Source: Sphingobium sp. AP50 (GTDB lineage Bacteria; Pseudomonadota; Alphaproteobacteria; Sphingomonadales; Sphingomonadaceae). Taken from it: a DNA stretch of 64,000 nt. The DNA lies in contig NZ_FNYZ01000001.1 of NCBI RefSeq assembly GCF_900109095.1, forward strand, positions 558,001 through 622,000, read 5' to 3'. Both the position numbers and the translations under genes were made by a program. Numbering within the stretch: the first letter of the stretch is position 1; every line of letters starts with the position of its first letter. The notes under the pieces are model-generated. The model saw only the letters and a list, made by a program, of their open reading frames with translations, searched no databases and was not told the origin of the DNA. Below, piece after piece: positions 33,723 through 41,502 of this stretch.

Positions 33723-34811
33723 TTATACGCCGCCCGCTTCGTCCTGTGGCGGGATCGCCGGCTCCATCGGCCGTCGCACGCCCAGCGCATGGCCGATCAG
33801 CAGCACCGGCAGCAGCACGCCGATCCCCACGAAGATGGCCATCAGCCGTTCGAGCGCGGGTTCCAGCCCGACGGCGTCATAGCGATCGGGCACCAAAGTC
33901 ACCAGCACGGCCAGCGTGAATTGCGTGCCCACATAGCGATGGGCCGGGTCGCCATTTTCCAGATGGCGGCCCAGCGTCACGCCGATCAAAGTGCCGATCA
34001 GCAGCAGCGCGGGCGAACCGTTCGCGGCGAAGAGGAAGGTGGCGGCAAAGAGTGCGCCGACGCCGCAGCCGATGATCCGCTGAAGGATGCGGCGGCTGAC
34101 CGGCGCCAGCCCGCTATGGCCGATACCGGTGATCGGCAGGACCATCACCGCCATCACCATGATCGCCCCCTGCGCCAGCGCGGGCAGGCGGAAAGCCGCG
34201 CCCAGCGCCACCAGCAGGGCCAGCGCGACCCCGGCCTGACAGGCGTGGCGGAAAGCATCGCGGTGCCATCGCGCGCTGGGCGGCGGCGGCGCGGGCGGGG
34301 CGGGCCAGCGCCGCCGCAGGGTGAGCGTGGACAACAGGCTGACGACCAGACAGGCGGCGATGCCGGCGATCGTTTCCAATATGCGGGTCTGGACGAAATC
34401 GCGCAGCGCGATATCGGGATGCTCCAGCTTGTCGAGCATCACCATGGCGAAGGTCAGGCCGAAGAAGAGCCAGGCATAGGAACGGCGCGAGGTGATCGCG
34501 GCATAGAGGCTGACCGTGCCCACCAGCATCATCGCCAGCGCGGCCAGCGGCCAGCCGGGCAATATGACCGGCGCCGCCGCCAGCGCCAGCCCGCCGCCCG
34601 CCACCGTGCCGACGATGCGCAGCGCCCCGCGCATCAGCGTTTCGGTCACATGGCCGCGCATCACCATATAGCCGGCAAAGGCGGCCCAGGAGACATGATG
34701 CGCGCCCAGCAGATGCGCGAACAGGATCGCCAGCAGCACCGACGCGGCGCATTCCGCCTCGTCAATCGTGCGCGGCGTCACCCGATCCAGCAGCTTTGTG
34801 CCTGATGCCAT
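33723..34811 (-). CDS. FUSC-family inner-membrane transporter
   Basis: Encodes 362 aa with two blocks of hydrophobic helices (about 20-170 and 195-345) separated by a short Pro/Arg-rich cytoplasmic loop ('LRRRWPAPPAPPPPSARWHR'). This is the FUSC/YccS aromatic-acid exporter layout, though without the long soluble domain of AaeB. It is divergent from the outer-membrane protein gene at 34918, an arrangement compatible with a shared control region. Substrates are unknown. Confidence 0.8.
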   Translation of the reverse strand: MASGTKLLDRVTPRTIDEAECAASVLLAILFAHLLGAHHVSWAAFAGYMVMRGHVTETLMRGALRIVGTVAGGGLALAAAPVILPGWPLAALAMMLVGTVSLYAAITSRRSYAWLFFGLTFAMVMLDKLEHPDIALRDFVQTRILETIAGIAACLVVSLLSTLTLRRRWPAPPAPPPPSARWHRDAFRHACQAGVALALLVALGAAFRLPALAQGAIMVMAVMVLPITGIGHSGLAPVSRRILQRIIGCGVGALFAATFLFAANGSPALLLIGTLIGVTLGRHLENGDPAHRYVGTQFTLAVLVTLVPDRYDAVGLEPALERLMAIFVGIGVLLPVLLIGHALGVRRPMEPAIPPQDEAGGV

Positions 34812-34917
34812 GGCTTTCCATGCCGCACGGCGGAGCGGATTGCCAGCCTGTGACGGAACAAGCGGCCGTGTCGATTATTTCCGATCCGTTTCCGGGCTGT
34901 TTGTGGGAGGGGCGGAT

Positions 34918-35730
34918 ATGAAGGCGGCGCGTATCGTGGCGGTTCTGGCGGCATTATTTTCCGTTCCGGCTCTTGCCCAGCCACAGGAAGCGACGGGGCG
35001 TGACCTTTGTGCGGATCGGCCCGGCCTCGGCACGCCAGCCTGTACGGTGGAGCCGGGGCATATGGTCTTCGAAGTCGGGCTGGGCGACTGGACGCGCGCG
35101 AGCGATGCGCAGACCCGCACCGACACGGTCGAGGCGGGCGACATGCTGCTGCGGGTCGGGTTGACCGACGATCTGGAGGCGCAATGGGGCTGGACCGCCT
35201 ATGGGCATGTGCGCACGCGCGACCGGCTGGGCGGCGCGGTCGACCGGATGGATGGCGTGGGGGACATGACGGTGGCGCTGCGGCGGAACCTGCATAATCC
35301 GGACGGATCGGGCTTTTCGGTCGCCCTGATGCCCTATGCCAGCCTGCCGGTCGGCGGGCAGGCGATCGGCGCGGGGGATTGGGGCGCGGGCCTGCTACTG
35401 CCGGTCAGTTTCGATCTGGGCCATGGCCTGTCGCTGGGTCTGACGCCGGAGGTCGATGCGGCGGTGGACGAAGATGGCGATGGGCGCCATCTGGCCTTTG
35501 GCAGTGTTATCGGGCTGGACGTGGCGCTGGGCGATACCCTGTCGGCGACGATCGAAACCTCGCTGATGCGGGATGATGATCCGGGGGACCATGAAACGCA
35601 GGCATTGAGCGGACTGGCGCTGGCCTGGCAGCCGAGCGACGCCATGCAGTTCGACATCGGTGTCGCGATCGGCCTGAACAGCGCCAGCCCCGACAGTGAG
35701 GTCTATCTGGGGCTGGCGCGGCGGTTTTAG
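34918..35730 (+). CDS. Outer-membrane beta-barrel protein (phenol MetA-type transporter family)
   Basis: Encodes 270 aa. A signal peptide (MKAARIVAVLAALFSVPALA) is followed by 'DRPG' and then amphipathic strands ending in Phe ('SEVYLGLARRF'). This pattern matches the Phenol_MetA_deg family of putative outer-membrane channels often found near aromatic-compound transporters. It is divergent from the FUSC gene. The ATG at 34918 is chosen because it starts the signal peptide and follows GGGAGG. Function by family only. Confidence 0.7.
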   Translation: MKAARIVAVLAALFSVPALAQPQEATGRDLCADRPGLGTPACTVEPGHMVFEVGLGDWTRASDAQTRTDTVEAGDMLLRVGLTDDLEAQWGWTAYGHVRTRDRLGGAVDRMDGVGDMTVALRRNLHNPDGSGFSVALMPYASLPVGGQAIGAGDWGAGLLLPVSFDLGHGLSLGLTPEVDAAVDEDGDGRHLAFGSVIGLDVALGDTLSATIETSLMRDDDPGDHETQALSGLALAWQPSDAMQFDIGVAIGLNSASPDSEVYLGLARRF

Positions 35731-35772
35731 GGATGTGCGGTGGAGTGTGCAGCGCCGAATCTGAATTACACT

Positions 35773-35891
35773 CCGTTCGTCCTGAGTAGCCGCTGAGCGA
35801 AGTCGAAGCGGTGTATCGAAGGATTGATTGGGCACGCCAGACCCTTCGATACGGGCCTTCGACAAGCTCAGTCCCTACTCAGGGCGAACGG
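35773..35891. repeat. Long palindromic repeat, CCGTTCG...CGAACGG family (copy 1)
   Basis: The element starts CCGTTCGTCCTGAGTAG and ends CAGGGCGAACGG, with imperfect inverted arms of about 48 nt and inner CTGAGCGAAGTCGAAG / CTTCGACAAGCTCAG segments. It fills the gap between convergent genes. Related copies are at 42463-42541 and 48765-48937. Confidence 0.8.
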
Positions 35892-35944
35892 GTATTATTT
35901 GAAACGCGCTGCGCCAGCGCACGTCGCTCAACCCACCCGCCTCA

Positions 35945-37093
35945 TCACCGTTCGTGGTTGGCCGCGACCGCCTTGGCCACGCCCTGCATCAATGCCCAGC
36001 GTTCGGGGATCGACACGGTGGTCGATCCGATCATCACCGCGACGGCATAGCTGGTGCCGTCCGGCGCGGTCATGATGCCGACATCATTATAGCCGGTGGA
36101 GCGTGGCGGCAGATCCTGCCCGGTGCCGGTTTTGTGCAGATAATGCCAGCCCGGCGGCATCCCGCCCTTGATCCGCTGTGGCCCGGTCTTGGCTTCCGAC
36201 ATGATCGACAGCAGCAGGCGGGACGAGGCGCTGGACAGCATCTCATTCTGTTTCAGCTTCGCCAGCGCCTGTACGATCGAGGCAGGGGCGGCGCCGTCTG
36301 GCGGATTGGCCAGATAATTGTCGAGCGCCTTCACCCGCACGCTCATCGGCAACTTGGCGCGGGCGGCGTAGAAATTGCGGCCGATCGAATAATCCTGCCG
36401 CCAGTCGAGGCCGGCCGTCGCCGACTGCAACAGCCGTTCGCCGGGGCCAAAGCGGATATCCTTGATCATCCGCCGGGCCAGAAAGCCGCGCACCGCATCC
36501 GGCCCGCCGACCGCGCGCAGCAGCGTGTCGTTGGCAGTATTGTCGCTTTGCGTCATCGCCCGGCGCATCAGGTCGGAATAGCTGCTGGTCCAGCCGCCAT
36601 TTTGCGCGACCAGCGCGGCGGTCGGCTGATGGAACAGGGTCAGGTCGTTGCGGGTGATCGTAGTCGTGTCGGCCAGCCGCAGCTTGCCCCGGTCGACCGC
36701 GTCGAGGAAGGTCATCGACACCCAGAGTTTTGACACGCTCTGCTGCGGGAACAGGGCATTGCCGTTCCAGGCGACGGTCCAGTCGGAGCCAATGCGGCGG
36801 ACCGCTATGCCCACCTTGCCCCGGAAGCTCTGCCCCAGATTGCGCACGACATTGACCAGCGCGGGCGGGGGCGCTTCATGCTGATCGACGGCCTGATAGG
36901 GCAAGGGCGGGTTGGCGACCGGGCGGATCGGCCAGGTGTTGGTGGTGGGTTGCGGACGGCCGGGCGCCGGCTTTTGCGGCTTCGCGGCGGCGGCCTCTGC
37001 CCGGCGCGGTTCGGGCGCACCCACGCAGGCGGACAATGCCGCCATCAACAGGACCAGGCGCGCTGATCCGCCCCGGCTTTTATTCGATGTCAT
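35945..37093 (-). CDS. Class A-type serine beta-lactamase-like lipoprotein
   Basis: Encodes 382 aa. A lipobox (LSAC, Cys23) indicates a lipoprotein, followed by an Ala/Pro-rich linker to about residue 75. The catalytic domain has all three class A signatures: S-V-S-K at 119-122, S-D-N at 183-185 and K-T-G at 321-323. The general-base Glu of the omega loop cannot be placed with confidence ('GPGERLLQSA' is a candidate). It may be a beta-lactamase or a related serine hydrolase. The ATG at 37093 begins the lipoprotein signal. It is divergent from the alpha/beta hydrolase. Confidence 0.82.
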   Translation of the reverse strand: MTSNKSRGGSARLVLLMAALSACVGAPEPRRAEAAAAKPQKPAPGRPQPTTNTWPIRPVANPPLPYQAVDQHEAPPPALVNVVRNLGQSFRGKVGIAVRRIGSDWTVAWNGNALFPQQSVSKLWVSMTFLDAVDRGKLRLADTTTITRNDLTLFHQPTAALVAQNGGWTSSYSDLMRRAMTQSDNTANDTLLRAVGGPDAVRGFLARRMIKDIRFGPGERLLQSATAGLDWRQDYSIGRNFYAARAKLPMSVRVKALDNYLANPPDGAAPASIVQALAKLKQNEMLSSASSRLLLSIMSEAKTGPQRIKGGMPPGWHYLHKTGTGQDLPPRSTGYNDVGIMTAPDGTSYAVAVMIGSTTVSIPERWALMQGVAKAVAANHER

Positions 37094-37191
37094 CCGCGTC
37101 CCCGCACTCTTTACAAGCCATAAGGCGCGGCCCGGCCCATATCCGGCAAGGGGCCTGCGACGAATGATTCCACAAATGCGATGTAAGGAGA

Positions 37192-37272
37192 ATGAACGAG
37201 GCACCGTTCGGGTTCGGCGGGATGTGCGCTCAGTTGCGGTTCAGCGGCGGACGGGCAATAGCGGCGGCATGA
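37192..37272 (+). CDS. Possible 26-aa leader peptide coupled to the hydrolase
   Basis: A strong ribosome-binding site (TAAGGAGA) precedes an ATG at 37192 opening a 26-codon frame. Its TGA overlaps the ATG of the hydrolase gene (ATGA at 37269-37272). The hydrolase start itself has no comparable ribosome site, so translation probably reaches it by coupling from this short frame. The peptide (MNEAPFGFGG...) resembles nothing known. It could instead be a remnant of a longer N-terminus. Confidence 0.4.
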   Translation: MNEAPFGFGGMCAQLRFSGGRAIAAA

Positions 37273-38108
37273 TCGGGATGATGGACAGACGGACATGGCT
37301 GCTGGGTGCGGCGGCTGTGGGAATGATGGCGGGCGGTGGTGTGGCATCGGCCGCGCCGTTCGCATCGCGCCGGATTGCGATGACGGTGCGGGGGCAGGGG
37401 CGCGATGTCCTGCTGGTCCCCGGTCTGGCGAGCGGGCCGGGCATCTGGAACGGCGTGGTCGGGGCCTTGCCGGGCTATCGCTATCATCTGGTCCATGTGC
37501 GCGGTTTTGCAGGCCTGGCGCCCGAAGCGAACGCCAGCGGCACGCTGCTGCAACCGATCGCCGACGAGATTGCCCGCTATGTGCAGGGCGCCGGGTTGAA
37601 GCGTCCGGCTATTGTCGGCCATTCGATGGGTGGCACGCTGGCGATGCTGCTGGGGCTCAAGGGGCTGGCGAGCCGGGTCATGGTGGTCGACATGCTGCCG
37701 GCCGGTGCGGCGATGGTGGGCGGCACGGCAAACGGCATGGGCTTTCTGGCCGATCAGCTGAGCGGCTATTTCACCGGAACGGCGGCGGGGCGGCGCTATC
37801 TGGCGCAGATGGTCGGCCAGATGCCCGGCGCGCAGGGCAGCGATCCCGATGTCATCGCCAATGCGCTGCGCGATCTGGCCAATGTCGACCTCGGCCCGCA
37901 ACTGGCACGGCTGACGGTGCCGCTGGAGGTGGTCTATGCGGTAGGATCGGACATGCAGCAGGCCGCCGCCATCACCAGTCGCTTCCGCGCCGACTATGCG
38001 GGGAAGAAGGATGCACGGCTGCGGGCGATCGGCCCCAGCGGCCATCTGGTGATGGCGGACCAGCCCGCCCGTTTCACCGCGACGCTCAGGGATTTTCTGA
38101 CCATTTGA
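37269..38108 (+). CDS. Tat-exported alpha/beta hydrolase
   Basis: Encodes 279 aa. The N-terminus 'DRRTWLLGAAAVGMMAGG' is a twin-arginine signal. The domain starts 'DVLLVPGLASGPGIW' and has the nucleophile elbow 'VGHSMGGT' (Ser119) and a late catalytic His in 'GPSGHLVMADQP'. It belongs to the broad alpha/beta hydrolase family; esterase or lactonase activity is plausible. The start at 37269 is supported by overlap with the stop of the short frame at 37192. It ends 82 nt before a strong terminator and convergent to nadB. Confidence 0.85.
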   Translation: MIGMMDRRTWLLGAAAVGMMAGGGVASAAPFASRRIAMTVRGQGRDVLLVPGLASGPGIWNGVVGALPGYRYHLVHVRGFAGLAPEANASGTLLQPIADEIARYVQGAGLKRPAIVGHSMGGTLAMLLGLKGLASRVMVVDMLPAGAAMVGGTANGMGFLADQLSGYFTGTAAGRRYLAQMVGQMPGAQGSDPDVIANALRDLANVDLGPQLARLTVPLEVVYAVGSDMQQAAAITSRFRADYAGKKDARLRAIGPSGHLVMADQPARFTATLRDFLTI

Positions 38109-38190
38109 CACCGGTCAAAGCGGGCGCGGGCGCAGGCACCTAGGGAAGAGATCCCGGATGCGCTTGCAGCGCGTCCCTCCTCCACCTCAT

Positions 38191-38230
38191 GGCGCGGCGT
38201 CCAATACCCCGGACGACCGCGCCTTTTTTT
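38191..38230 (+). terminator. Intrinsic terminator after the alpha/beta hydrolase gene
   Basis: GGCGCGGcGTCC (from 38191) pairs with GGACgaCCGCGCC (to 38223), followed by seven T residues (38224-38230). The T-run reaches into the 3' end of the convergent nadB gene. Confidence 0.85.
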
Positions 38231-39833
38231 ATGGCGCCAGCACCGTGTCCACTGCCCGGTCCAGCGTTTCGGGATAGTCGAGCGTGTAATGCAGCCCCCG
38301 GCTTTCCTTGCGATGGAGAGCAGAGCGGACGACGAGGCGGGCGACTTCCAGCAGGTTGCGCAGTTCGATGAGGTCGGGGGTGACGCGGAAATTGCCGTAA
38401 TATTCATCGACTTCCTTCGCCAGCAGATCGATGCGGTGTTGGGCGCGCTCCAGCCGCTTTGTGGTGCGGACGATGCCGACATAGTCCCACATGAAGCGGC
38501 GGATTTCCTTCCAGTTATGCTGGACGATGACTTCCTCGTCGCCATTGGTGACGCGGCTTTCGTCCCAGGGGCGGATCGGCGGGGGCGGGGGCAGGCTGTC
38601 CCAGTTGGCGCGGATATGCTTGGCCGCCGCCTCGCCGAAGACGAAACATTCCAGCAGCGAGTTGGACGCGAGGCGATTGGCGCCGTGCAGGCCGCTTTCG
38701 CTGACTTCGCCGGCGGCATAGAGGCCGGGCAGGTCGGTGCGGCCGTCCAGATCGATCACCACGCCGCCACAGGTATAATGTTGCGCGGGGACGACCGGGA
38801 TCGGTTCCTTGGTTATGTCGATGTCGAGATCGAGCAGTCGCGCATAGATGGTGGGGAAGTGGTGCTTCACGAATTCCGGGTCTTTGTGGCTGATGTCCAG
38901 ATGGACATAGTCCAGCCCCAGGCGCTTGATTTCATGGTCGATGGCGCGGGCCACCACATCGCGCGGGGCAAGTTCGCCACGGGAATCGAAGCGGGGCATG
39001 AAGCGCTCGCCGCCGCCGGCCACGCCGGGGGGGAGTTTCAGATGGCCGCCTTCGCCGCGCACGGCCTCTGTGATCAGGAAATTCTTGATCTCCAGATCAT
39101 AGAGGCAGGTCGGGTGGAACTGGTTCATCTCCATGTTCGACACGCGGCAGCCCGCGCGCCAGGCCATGGCGATGCCGTCTCCGGTCGCGCCGCGCGGGGC
39201 TGTGGAGAAGAGATAGGTGCGGCCCGCTCCGCCCGTACATAGGATCGTCGCCCGGCCCAGAATCGCGTCGACATGGCCGGTCGCCCGGTTGAAGGCATAG
39301 ACGCCCCAGACATGGCCGTCGCCGGAATAGCGCTCGCCATGGCGGGAGGTGATCAGGTCGATCGCGACCATATCCTCCATCAGGGTGATGTTGGGATTGG
39401 CGCGGGCGGCCTTGAGCAGGGCAACCTGCACCGCATGGCCGGTGGCGTCATCGACATGGACGATGCGGCGGTGGCTATGGCCGCCCTCGCGGGTCAGGTG
39501 CCAGCGTTCGCCAAATTCCTCGCCGCCGTTGAAGGGGACGCCGAGGTCGGCCAGCCGATCGATCGCGGCGGGGGCTTCGGAAACGACGAACTCGACCGTC
39601 TCCAGATTGTTGAGACCGGCGCCCGCGACCATCGTGTCATGGACATGTGCCTCGAAACTGTCACCAGCGTCGAGTACGGCGGCAATGCCGCCCTGCGCCC
39701 AGTTGGTGGAGCCACCGTCGAGCGCGCCCTTGGCCAGCACCAGCACCTTGCGATCCTGCGCGAGGTTGATGGCGGCCGTCAGCCCCGCCGCGCCGGAACC
39801 GATGATGACGATGTCGTGGGTGGTGGTGGGCAT
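38229..39833 (-). CDS. nadB: L-aspartate oxidase
   Basis: Encodes 534 aa, an FAD enzyme converting L-aspartate to iminoaspartate, the first step of de novo NAD synthesis. The Rossmann FAD motif is 'IIGSGAAGLTAAINLA' (9-24). 'STNWAQGGIAAVL', 'EMNQFHPTCLY', 'RGEGGHLKL' and 'HYTCGGVVIDLDGRTDLPGLYAAGE' are characteristic of NadB and SdhA relatives. The C-terminal helical domain is complete. nadA and nadC are not adjacent. The first 173 nt are overlapped by the run-on end of the DUF559 frame. Confidence 0.95.
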   Translation of the reverse strand: MPTTTHDIVIIGSGAAGLTAAINLAQDRKVLVLAKGALDGGSTNWAQGGIAAVLDAGDSFEAHVHDTMVAGAGLNNLETVEFVVSEAPAAIDRLADLGVPFNGGEEFGERWHLTREGGHSHRRIVHVDDATGHAVQVALLKAARANPNITLMEDMVAIDLITSRHGERYSGDGHVWGVYAFNRATGHVDAILGRATILCTGGAGRTYLFSTAPRGATGDGIAMAWRAGCRVSNMEMNQFHPTCLYDLEIKNFLITEAVRGEGGHLKLPPGVAGGGERFMPRFDSRGELAPRDVVARAIDHEIKRLGLDYVHLDISHKDPEFVKHHFPTIYARLLDLDIDITKEPIPVVPAQHYTCGGVVIDLDGRTDLPGLYAAGEVSESGLHGANRLASNSLLECFVFGEAAAKHIRANWDSLPPPPPIRPWDESRVTNGDEEVIVQHNWKEIRRFMWDYVGIVRTTKRLERAQHRIDLLAKEVDEYYGNFRVTPDLIELRNLLEVARLVVRSALHRKESRGLHYTLDYPETLDRAVDTVLAP

Positions 39834-40308
39834 ATACTACTTTCTCCCCTCCCGCTTGCGTTGGCCGGAGGCACGTGACTCCGGCCAAGGGCCGGGGGTG
39901 GGCCTGCGCAAGGGTGGTCTGGATGTGCGTTACAACGCCTTCGAGATTCGCCATCACATCAGCATTGGAAAATCGCAAGATTTGATAGCCATGAGAGGCG
40001 CAATATTCCGTGCGCCGCATGTCATAGTCCGTCTGGTGATCGTGGCTTGCGCCGTCGAGTTCGATGATGAGGTTCAGTTCCCGGCACAGGAAGTCGGCGA
40101 AATAAGGGCCGACGGGCATCTGGCGGCTGAACTTGTAGCCGATTTTCTTGCCGCGAAGTTGTTGCCATAGAAGACGTTCGGGTGCTGGGGCTGCGTTGCG
40201 TAGGGCTTTGGCGCGCGTGGTGTCGCGCGGTTTGAAAGGTTGCGCTGGCCCACCCCCTAACCCCCTCCCGCTTGCGGGAGGGGGAACAGGTGGCGCCTCG
40301 TCCTTCAC
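39661..40308 (-). CDS. DUF559 (PD-(D/E)XK-like) protein with run-on C-terminus
   Basis: Encodes 215 aa as read. Residues about 30-145 are DUF559, a Vsr-like endonuclease fold: 'RNAAPAPERLLWQQLR', 'GKKIGYKFSRQMPVGPYFADF' and 'LNLIIELDGASHDHQ' give the D...E-x-D catalytic pattern. The GTG start overlaps the ABC ATPase stop (GTGA). The N-terminal 'PPPASGRGLGGG' is encoded by the hairpin repeat at 40261-40284. After the domain the frame lacks a stop, crosses the second repeat and overlaps the nadB start by 173 nt, ending in Arg/His-rich sequence. A natural stop seems lost or supplied elsewhere. Confidence 0.65.
   Translation of the reverse strand: MKDEAPPVPPPASGRGLGGGPAQPFKPRDTTRAKALRNAAPAPERLLWQQLRGKKIGYKFSRQMPVGPYFADFLCRELNLIIELDGASHDHQTDYDMRRTEYCASHGYQILRFSNADVMANLEGVVTHIQTTLAQAHPRPLAGVTCLRPTQAGGEKVVYAHHHPRHRHHRFRRGGADGRHQPRAGSQGAGAGQGRARRWLHQLGAGRHCRRTRRW
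39861..39888. repeat. Palindrome nested in the left DUF559-flanking repeat
   Basis: TTGGCCGGAG (39861-39870) and CTCCGGCCAA (39879-39888) form a perfect 10-bp stem with loop GCACGTGA. It interrupts a sequence that starts CCCTCCCGCTTGCG and would otherwise continue GGAGGGG, as in the intact copy at 40261. It therefore looks like an insertion into an older repeat. Confidence 0.6.
40261..40284. repeat. GC-rich hairpin repeat at the start of the DUF559 gene
   Basis: CCCCCTCCCGC (40261-40271), TT and GCGGGAGGGGG (40274-40284) form a perfect 11-bp stem. Adjoining CCCACCCCC (about 40249) is repeated inverted as GGGGGTGGG near 39895, so the DUF559 gene is bracketed by inverted repeats of this family. 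Confidence 0.75.
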
Positions 40309-41234
40309 TCCGCCGCCGCGGTCAAATTGAGGAAGACATCCTCCAGATCCGGGTCGCGCGTTACCACGTCGACGATGGCAAGGCCGCTGGCCTGCACGGC
40401 GCTGAGCACCTGCCCGGCATTGGCGCGGTCCTTCATATAGGTGATGGTCAGCGTGCGTTCGCCTGACAGTTCGACCTTTTCGAAACAGGGCGCGTCAGGG
40501 GCGACGGTCACGTCGCGGTCGACCGTGACCTGCACCACCTTTTCCTGCGCCATCGCCAGCAATTCGCGGGTCGGCTTGTCGGTGATGACCTGTCCATGGT
40601 TGATGATGCCGATGCGGTCGCACAGCTGCTCGGCCTCCTCCAGATAATGGGTGGTCAGCACGATCGTCACGCCCATGGCATTGAGTTCGCGGACATATTC
40701 CCACAATTGCTGGCGCAGTTGCACGTCGACGCCGGCTGTCGGTTCGTCCAGCACCAGAATTGGCGGCGAATGCACCATCGCCTTGGCCACCAGCAGGCGG
40801 CGCTTCATGCCGCCCGACAGGGTGCGGGCATAGGCGTTCGCCTTGTCCTCCAGATGGACGGCGCGCAGCAACTCCATCGAGCGGCGCCTGTCCTTGGGCA
40901 CGCCATAGAAGCCGGCCTGATTTTCCAGCGTTTCGAACGGGGTGAAGAAGGGGTCGAAGACGATTTCCTGCGGCACGATGCCGATGCTGTTCTTCGCGTT
41001 GCGCGGATGCGCGTCGATATCGAAGCCCCAGATGCTGACATCGCCGGCCGTCTTGTTCACCATGCCGGCCAGAATGTTGATCGTGGTCGACTTGCCCGCG
41101 CCATTGGGGCCGAGCAGCCCGTAAATCTGGCCGCGCGGGATGGTGAGATTGATCCCGTCGAGCGCGCGCTTGCCGCCCTTATAGACTTTGGTGAGGTTGC
41201 GGATCTCGATTGCGGCTTGTGGAGCGTCGGTCAT
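40305..41234 (-). CDS. ABC-2-type transporter ATP-binding protein
   Basis: Encodes 309 aa with one nucleotide-binding domain: Walker A GPNGAGKST (42-50), the signature 'TLSGGMKRR', Walker B 'ILVLDEPTAGVD' and the H-loop 'VLTTHYLEEAEQLCD'. A C-terminal regulatory domain of about 85 residues follows. It is most like YadG and other ABC-2 drug or polysaccharide exporters. The partner permease (YadH type) is not adjacent, so it must pair with a distant gene. The next gene downstream, DUF559, is translationally coupled (GTGA). Confidence 0.9.
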   Translation of the reverse strand: MTDAPQAAIEIRNLTKVYKGGKRALDGINLTIPRGQIYGLLGPNGAGKSTTINILAGMVNKTAGDVSIWGFDIDAHPRNAKNSIGIVPQEIVFDPFFTPFETLENQAGFYGVPKDRRRSMELLRAVHLEDKANAYARTLSGGMKRRLLVAKAMVHSPPILVLDEPTAGVDVQLRQQLWEYVRELNAMGVTIVLTTHYLEEAEQLCDRIGIINHGQVITDKPTRELLAMAQEKVVQVTVDRDVTVAPDAPCFEKVELSGERTLTITYMKDRANAGQVLSAVQASGLAIVDVVTRDPDLEDVFLNLTAAAE

Positions 41235-41379
41235 GGCTGATCTCTATGGGGATCGACGGCGGGGAAGGGAAGGGATCGGCGGCGTAAGCAATAAAAATCT
41301 GTTTACGCGGTGCCCCAGAGGCAGGCAGGGGATGCGTAACCCCTCCCAGTCCCCGCCTGACAAAGGGCGAAGAAGATTT

Positions 41380-41446
41380 CGCGCAGAGGCGCAGAGGCCG
41401 CAGAGCCAGAAGGACTGCTCCTCTGCGATCTCTGCGCCTCTGCGCG
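41380..41446. repeat. Palindromic repeat, CGCGCAGAGGCGCAGAG family
   Basis: CGCGCAGAGGCGCAGAG (41380-41396) is repeated exactly inverted at 41430-41446 around a loop that also pairs in part (CCGCAGAG / CTCTGCG). It lies between the ABC ATPase start and the purN stop and has no coding content. Confidence 0.75.
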
Positions 41447-41502
41447 AACAAATTTATGGGCCGTCGGCAGGTGCGATAAATAGCGGTTGAGCGCCCGCTC
41501 CC

